Origin: Procambarus clarkii | Taxonomy: Eukaryota; Arthropoda; Malacostraca; Decapoda; Cambaridae | Direction: 5' to 3' | Assembly: GCF_040958095.1 (NCBI RefSeq) | Contig: NC_091173.1 | Coordinates: 16,971,445-17,035,444 of the forward strand | Length of the DNA: 64,000 nucleotides | In this document: piece after piece, positions 61,165-64,000 of the stretch | Layout of the letters: every line of letters begins with the position of its first letter | How positions within the stretch are numbered: the stretch's first letter is position 1 | Translations under genes and position numbers: made by a program | The notes under the pieces: generated by a model | Told to the model about the DNA's origin: nothing | Database searches by the model: none | What the model saw: only the letters and a program-made list of their open reading frames with translations

Positions 61165-61735
61165 TTATTATTTGTACTCGTCTAGTTGTGCTTGCGGGGA
61201 CTGAGCTTCGGCTCTTTGGTCCCGCCTCTCAACTGTCAATCTACTGATGTACATATTCCTGAGCCTACTGGGCTCTATCATATCTAAATATGAAACTGTG
61301 TATGGAGTCATCCTCCACCACATCACTGCCTAATGCATTCCATTTGTTAACTACTCTGACACTGACAAAATTAATGTCTCTGTGGCTCCTTTGGGTACTC
61401 AGTTTCCACCTGTGTCCCCTTGTGCGTGTGCCCCATGTGTTAAATAAACTGTCTTTGTCTACCCTATCAATTCCTTTGAGAATCTTCTATGTGATGATCA
61501 TGTCCTAACTCTCCTGTCTTTCAGCGACGTGCGGTTTAATTCCCGTAGTCTCTCCTCATAGCTCATGCCCCTCAGTTTGGGCACTAGTCTGGTGGCAAAC
61601 CTCTGAGCCTTCTCCAATTTAGTTTTATGTTTGACGAGATATGGACCCCGTGCGGAGCTGCATACTCCAGGATTGGTCTGACATGCGTAGTATACAAGGT
61701 TCTGACTGAACCTTGTATACCATGTATGACAAGGT
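61165..61735 (-). mobile_element. CR1-like LINE 3' end with coding remnant
   Basis: Minus strand: 61735-61505 encodes LVKHKTKLEKAQRFATRLVP and RGMSYEERLRELNRTSLKD. The 3' UTR runs to TAGTTGTGCTTGCGGGGACT at 61183-61202 (antisense of the tail). A 13-bp perfect hairpin (61690-61702, 61708-61720) sits near its 5' end. Confidence 0.8.
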
Positions 61736-61920
61736 ACAAAGGTCAGAGAGGATACAGCTGACGGTACAGAGGTCAGAGAGGATATAGCTGACGGTACAGA
61801 GGTCAGAGAGGCTACAGCTGACGGTACAGAGGTCAGAGAGGCTACAGCTGACGGTACAGAGGTCAGAGAGGCTACAGCTGACGGTACAGAGGTCAGAGAG
61901 GCTACAGCTGACGGTACAGA
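61736..61920. repeat. 30-bp minisatellite (ACGGTACAGAGGTCAGAGAG)
   Basis: Six units with GATATAGCTG or GCTACAGCTG joints, at the 5' break of the LINE fragment. Confidence 0.95.
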
Positions 61921-62074
61921 CAGAACAGTGTGGTTGGAGAGTGTAAAAACAGTCTCGGGCTCCTCAACTGTCACGGTCACGCGACCGTAACAGTCGGTGA
62001 CCGTCCTCGGGCTGTCCCTCTTCGCAGTCACTGCCCATGACAGTCACTTTCCCTAACAAACACTTCCTCTAACT

Positions 62075-62212
62075 GTCACTCCCCACGCCCGTCGCTCCCC
62101 ACACCCGTCACTCCCCTCACCCGTCACTCCCCTCACCCGTCACTCCCCTCACCCGTCACTCCCCACGCCTGTCACTCCCCTCACCCGTCACTCCTCTCAC
62201 CCGTCACTCGAG
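62075..62212. repeat. 15-bp minisatellite (CACTCCCCTCACCCGT)
   Basis: Eight or nine units. Confidence 0.92.
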
Positions 62213-62239
62213 TAAAGACAGGCCATCTCACTTGACCGG

Positions 62240-62326
62240 GAAAGTGAGGCTAAGATAGGCCTATTGAGAGGGATTAAAAAAAAAGTGAGGCTAAGATAGG
62301 CCTATTGAGAGGGATTAAAAAAAATA
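62240..62326. repeat. 42-bp direct duplication
   Basis: Two copies of AAGTGAGGCTAAGATAGGCC plus TATTGAGAGGGATT, each ending in an A run. Confidence 0.9.
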
Positions 62327-62830
62327 AAGAATAAACTATCTTGATAATAACGGCTATGAATGTTTTGTTCAATCTCGAGTTGTATTTAACTTAATAAGTT
62401 ACGCGAAACAAAACTATTCGCATATTACAAAAAAAGATTAAATAAATCCCACAAAACAAGTGATATGAAACGTTGATACAGGCCAATGATGATACGAAGC
62501 AATGCTGATATAATGCAATGATGATATAATGCAAGGGTGATACAATGCGATGATGATGATGCAATTCGGCTGCCAGTCTTCCCCACCACCAAGTTCAAGA
62601 TTCGAACCAAGGTCTTCTTGCTTGAGGGACGAACCGATGAACTTACCAATACAATGAAGTTCACATTGTTAACTTCAGTTCAATACGATATCTTCATCCA
62701 AGAAGATATCGCACAGAAACGAAAAGACATTCTACACAACAATCACATATATATGGATCTACATTATACACAGTTCTAAACAAACAAACCAAAACAAATA
62801 AACAACACACTCGTTGACTCAACAATTGGG
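62327..62830. other. Unannotated sequence
   Basis: Several TGATGATATAATGCAA-type near repeats at about 62485-62550, and an AAGATATC/GATATCTT pair near 62688-62712. No gene. Confidence 0.4.
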
Positions 62831-63079
62831 AGGGCCTCGTAGCCTGGTGGATAGCGCGCAGGGCTCGTAATTCTGCGGCGCGGGTTCGATTCCCGCACGA
62901 GGCAGAAACAAATGGGCAAAGTTTCTTTCACCCTGAATGCCCCTGTTACCTAGCAGTAAAATAGGTACCTGGGTGTTAGTCAGCTGTCACGGGCTGCTTC
63001 CTGGGGGTGGAGGCCTGGTCGAGGACCGGGCCGCGGGGACACTAAAGCCCCGAAATCATCTCAAGATAACCTCAAGATA
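62831..63079 (+). mobile_element. tRNA-derived SINE (head i, tail a), intact cloverleaf
   Basis: GCCTCGT and ACGAGGC form a perfect 7-bp acceptor stem (62834-62840, 62897-62903). Anticodon-loop-like CTCGTAA and T-arm GCGGGTTCGATTCCCGC are intact. Body AACAAATGGGCAAAGTTTC. The tail ends CTCAAGATAACCTCAAGAT. Best example of head i, preserving tRNA folding. Confidence 0.93.
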
Positions 63080-63168
63080 CCCGTTTCAAGATCAATGCCA
63101 AGACCCGTCTTTCGCGCCGCTGAACGGAAAGTTTTCGTAAGAATGAAACAGAAGAAATCTATACTCAC

Positions 63169-63213
63169 ACGACTGAGGTTGCCAAGGCGACGACCCCATG
63201 GACCACCACTCAC
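63169..63213 (-). other. Candidate 45-nt exon
   Basis: On the minus strand a pyrimidine-rich TTTTTCTCTATTTCAG precedes 45 nt that end at a strong donor GTGAGTAT. One frame reads VSGGPWGRRLGNLSR. No neighbouring exon was recognised, so this is splice-site evidence only. Confidence 0.25.
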
Positions 63214-63333
63214 CTGAAATAGAGAAAAACACGATCAAAACAAGTCTGCGCAAACAACAGGTTCGGATGTTAAGGGAGGCGAGCCGCGCGCCCCGTTTGC
63301 GGGGGGGCCCCTTCGTTCCGTTATGGACCTTGA

Positions 63334-63375
63334 GCCATTGAGGATGGAGGGGGGGGAGGAGGAGGGGGGGGGCCG
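63334..63375. repeat. G-rich tract
   Basis: GGAGG and GGGGG runs. The rest of 63214-63490 is unrecognised. Confidence 0.8.
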
Positions 63376-63493
63376 TTAGGTCATTAACGGTACTTCTTGC
63401 CTTAGTTGACCTTCGTCCCTTTAACGGACCTTTAATTCGCACATCGACACATTCTCCTTCACTATAAAAACCTTATCCTGACACAGCCTCACC

Positions 63494-63610
<117 letters not shown>

Positions 63611-63625
63611 TCACATGCACACACA

Positions 63626-64000
63626 TCAAAAGGATATCCTCAGCGGCATATGCTAGCTTGGCAAACATAAGAACTACCTTTAGAAACTTGTGCAAGGAAT
63701 CGTTCAGGACCCTGTATACCACTCATGTCAGACCAATCCTGGAATATGCAGCGCCAGCCTGGAGTCCATACCTAGTTAAACACAAGGCAAAGTTAGAGAA
63801 GATTCAGCGGTATGCTAACAGGTTCGTCCCGGAACTGAGAGGTATGAGCTACGAGGAAAGACTAAAGGAGCTGAACCTAACGTCCCTGGAAAACAGAAGA
63901 GTAAGGAAAGACATGATAACCACCTACAAAATTCTCAGGGGAATTGACCGGGTGGACAAGGACACACTCTTCAGCACGGGTGGGACACGAACAAGGGGAC
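63626..64000 (+). pseudogene. CR1-like LINE post-RT region, runs off the window
   Basis: An open frame reads RISSAAYASLANIRTTFRNL, HVRPILEYAAPAWSPYLVKH, RGMSYEERLKELNLTSLENR and MITTYKILRGIDRVDKDTLF with no stop to 64000. It corresponds to 42740-42430 (minus) of the main CR1-like copy. It lacks the RT core; its 5' end lies about 20 bp after the (CA)n tract. It may be a younger copy than the others because the frame is clean. Confidence 0.8.

Noticed and set aside
62834..62904. Functional tRNA gene
   Set aside because: The cloverleaf is good, but it is directly continued by the SINE body and tail found in many copies, so it is a SINE head.

Overview
This window looks like repeat-dominated nuclear DNA of an animal, most likely a decapod crustacean (crayfish- or lobster-like). 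That assignment is an inference. It rests on the very high density of micro- and minisatellites, tRNA-derived SINEs, CR1-like, I-like and Penelope-like retroelements, a foldback element carrying TTAGG arthropod telomere-type repeats, and the absence of any prokaryotic gene organisation. I recognise no intact host protein gene. Nearly all long open frames are either low-complexity tandem arrays or decayed retrotransposon coding regions.

Layout. 1-9 kb is almost entirely tandem arrays: a CCTGTCCTCACC array split by a SINE, a 3.1-kb array of 8-bp units, and a 3.2-kb A/C-only array. 9-13.2 kb carries tRNA-like SINE pieces and a 2.5-kb array of 29-31-bp units split by another SINE. 13.5-18.2 kb is a non-autonomous LTR retrotransposon on the minus strand (two ~1.33-kb LTRs, ~2.05-kb interior without gag or pol) inserted into a further minisatellite. 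19.5-24 kb holds a 391-bp foldback element with telomere-like repeats, the 3' end of a retrotransposon with a restriction-like endonuclease, and a Penelope-like element (PLE) flanked by two 938-bp inverted arms.

25.05-25.82 kb is a 43-bp satellite with a three-monomer (129-bp) higher-order repeat. 28.9-29.07 kb is a near-perfect palindrome containing a hammerhead-ribozyme-like layout. 30-34 kb contains LINE remnants, including an I-like element with reverse transcriptase, RNase H and a terminal Cys/His motif inside a CAC-rich array. 36.9-41 kb contains more minisatellites and a 256-bp MITE-like foldback. 42.1-43.7 kb is the best-preserved CR1-like LINE (minus strand, one frameshift and one stop seen). 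44-52 kb is mainly minisatellites with short SINE and LINE fragments. 52-64 kb carries more CR1-like fragments, a second LINE family interrupted by a SINE, an RNase H remnant and several SINEs.

The most informative theme is retroelement modularity. One conserved SINE body (about 100 bp) is joined to at least three tRNA-like heads and two tails in different combinations. One tail matches the 3' end of the CR1-like LINE also present here. The second theme is a hammerhead-like core, of varying quality, that recurs in three repeat families including the PLE. The third is repeated insertion of mobile elements into, or birth of minisatellites from, other repeats. I had no alignment or folding tool, so identities and edges are by eye.
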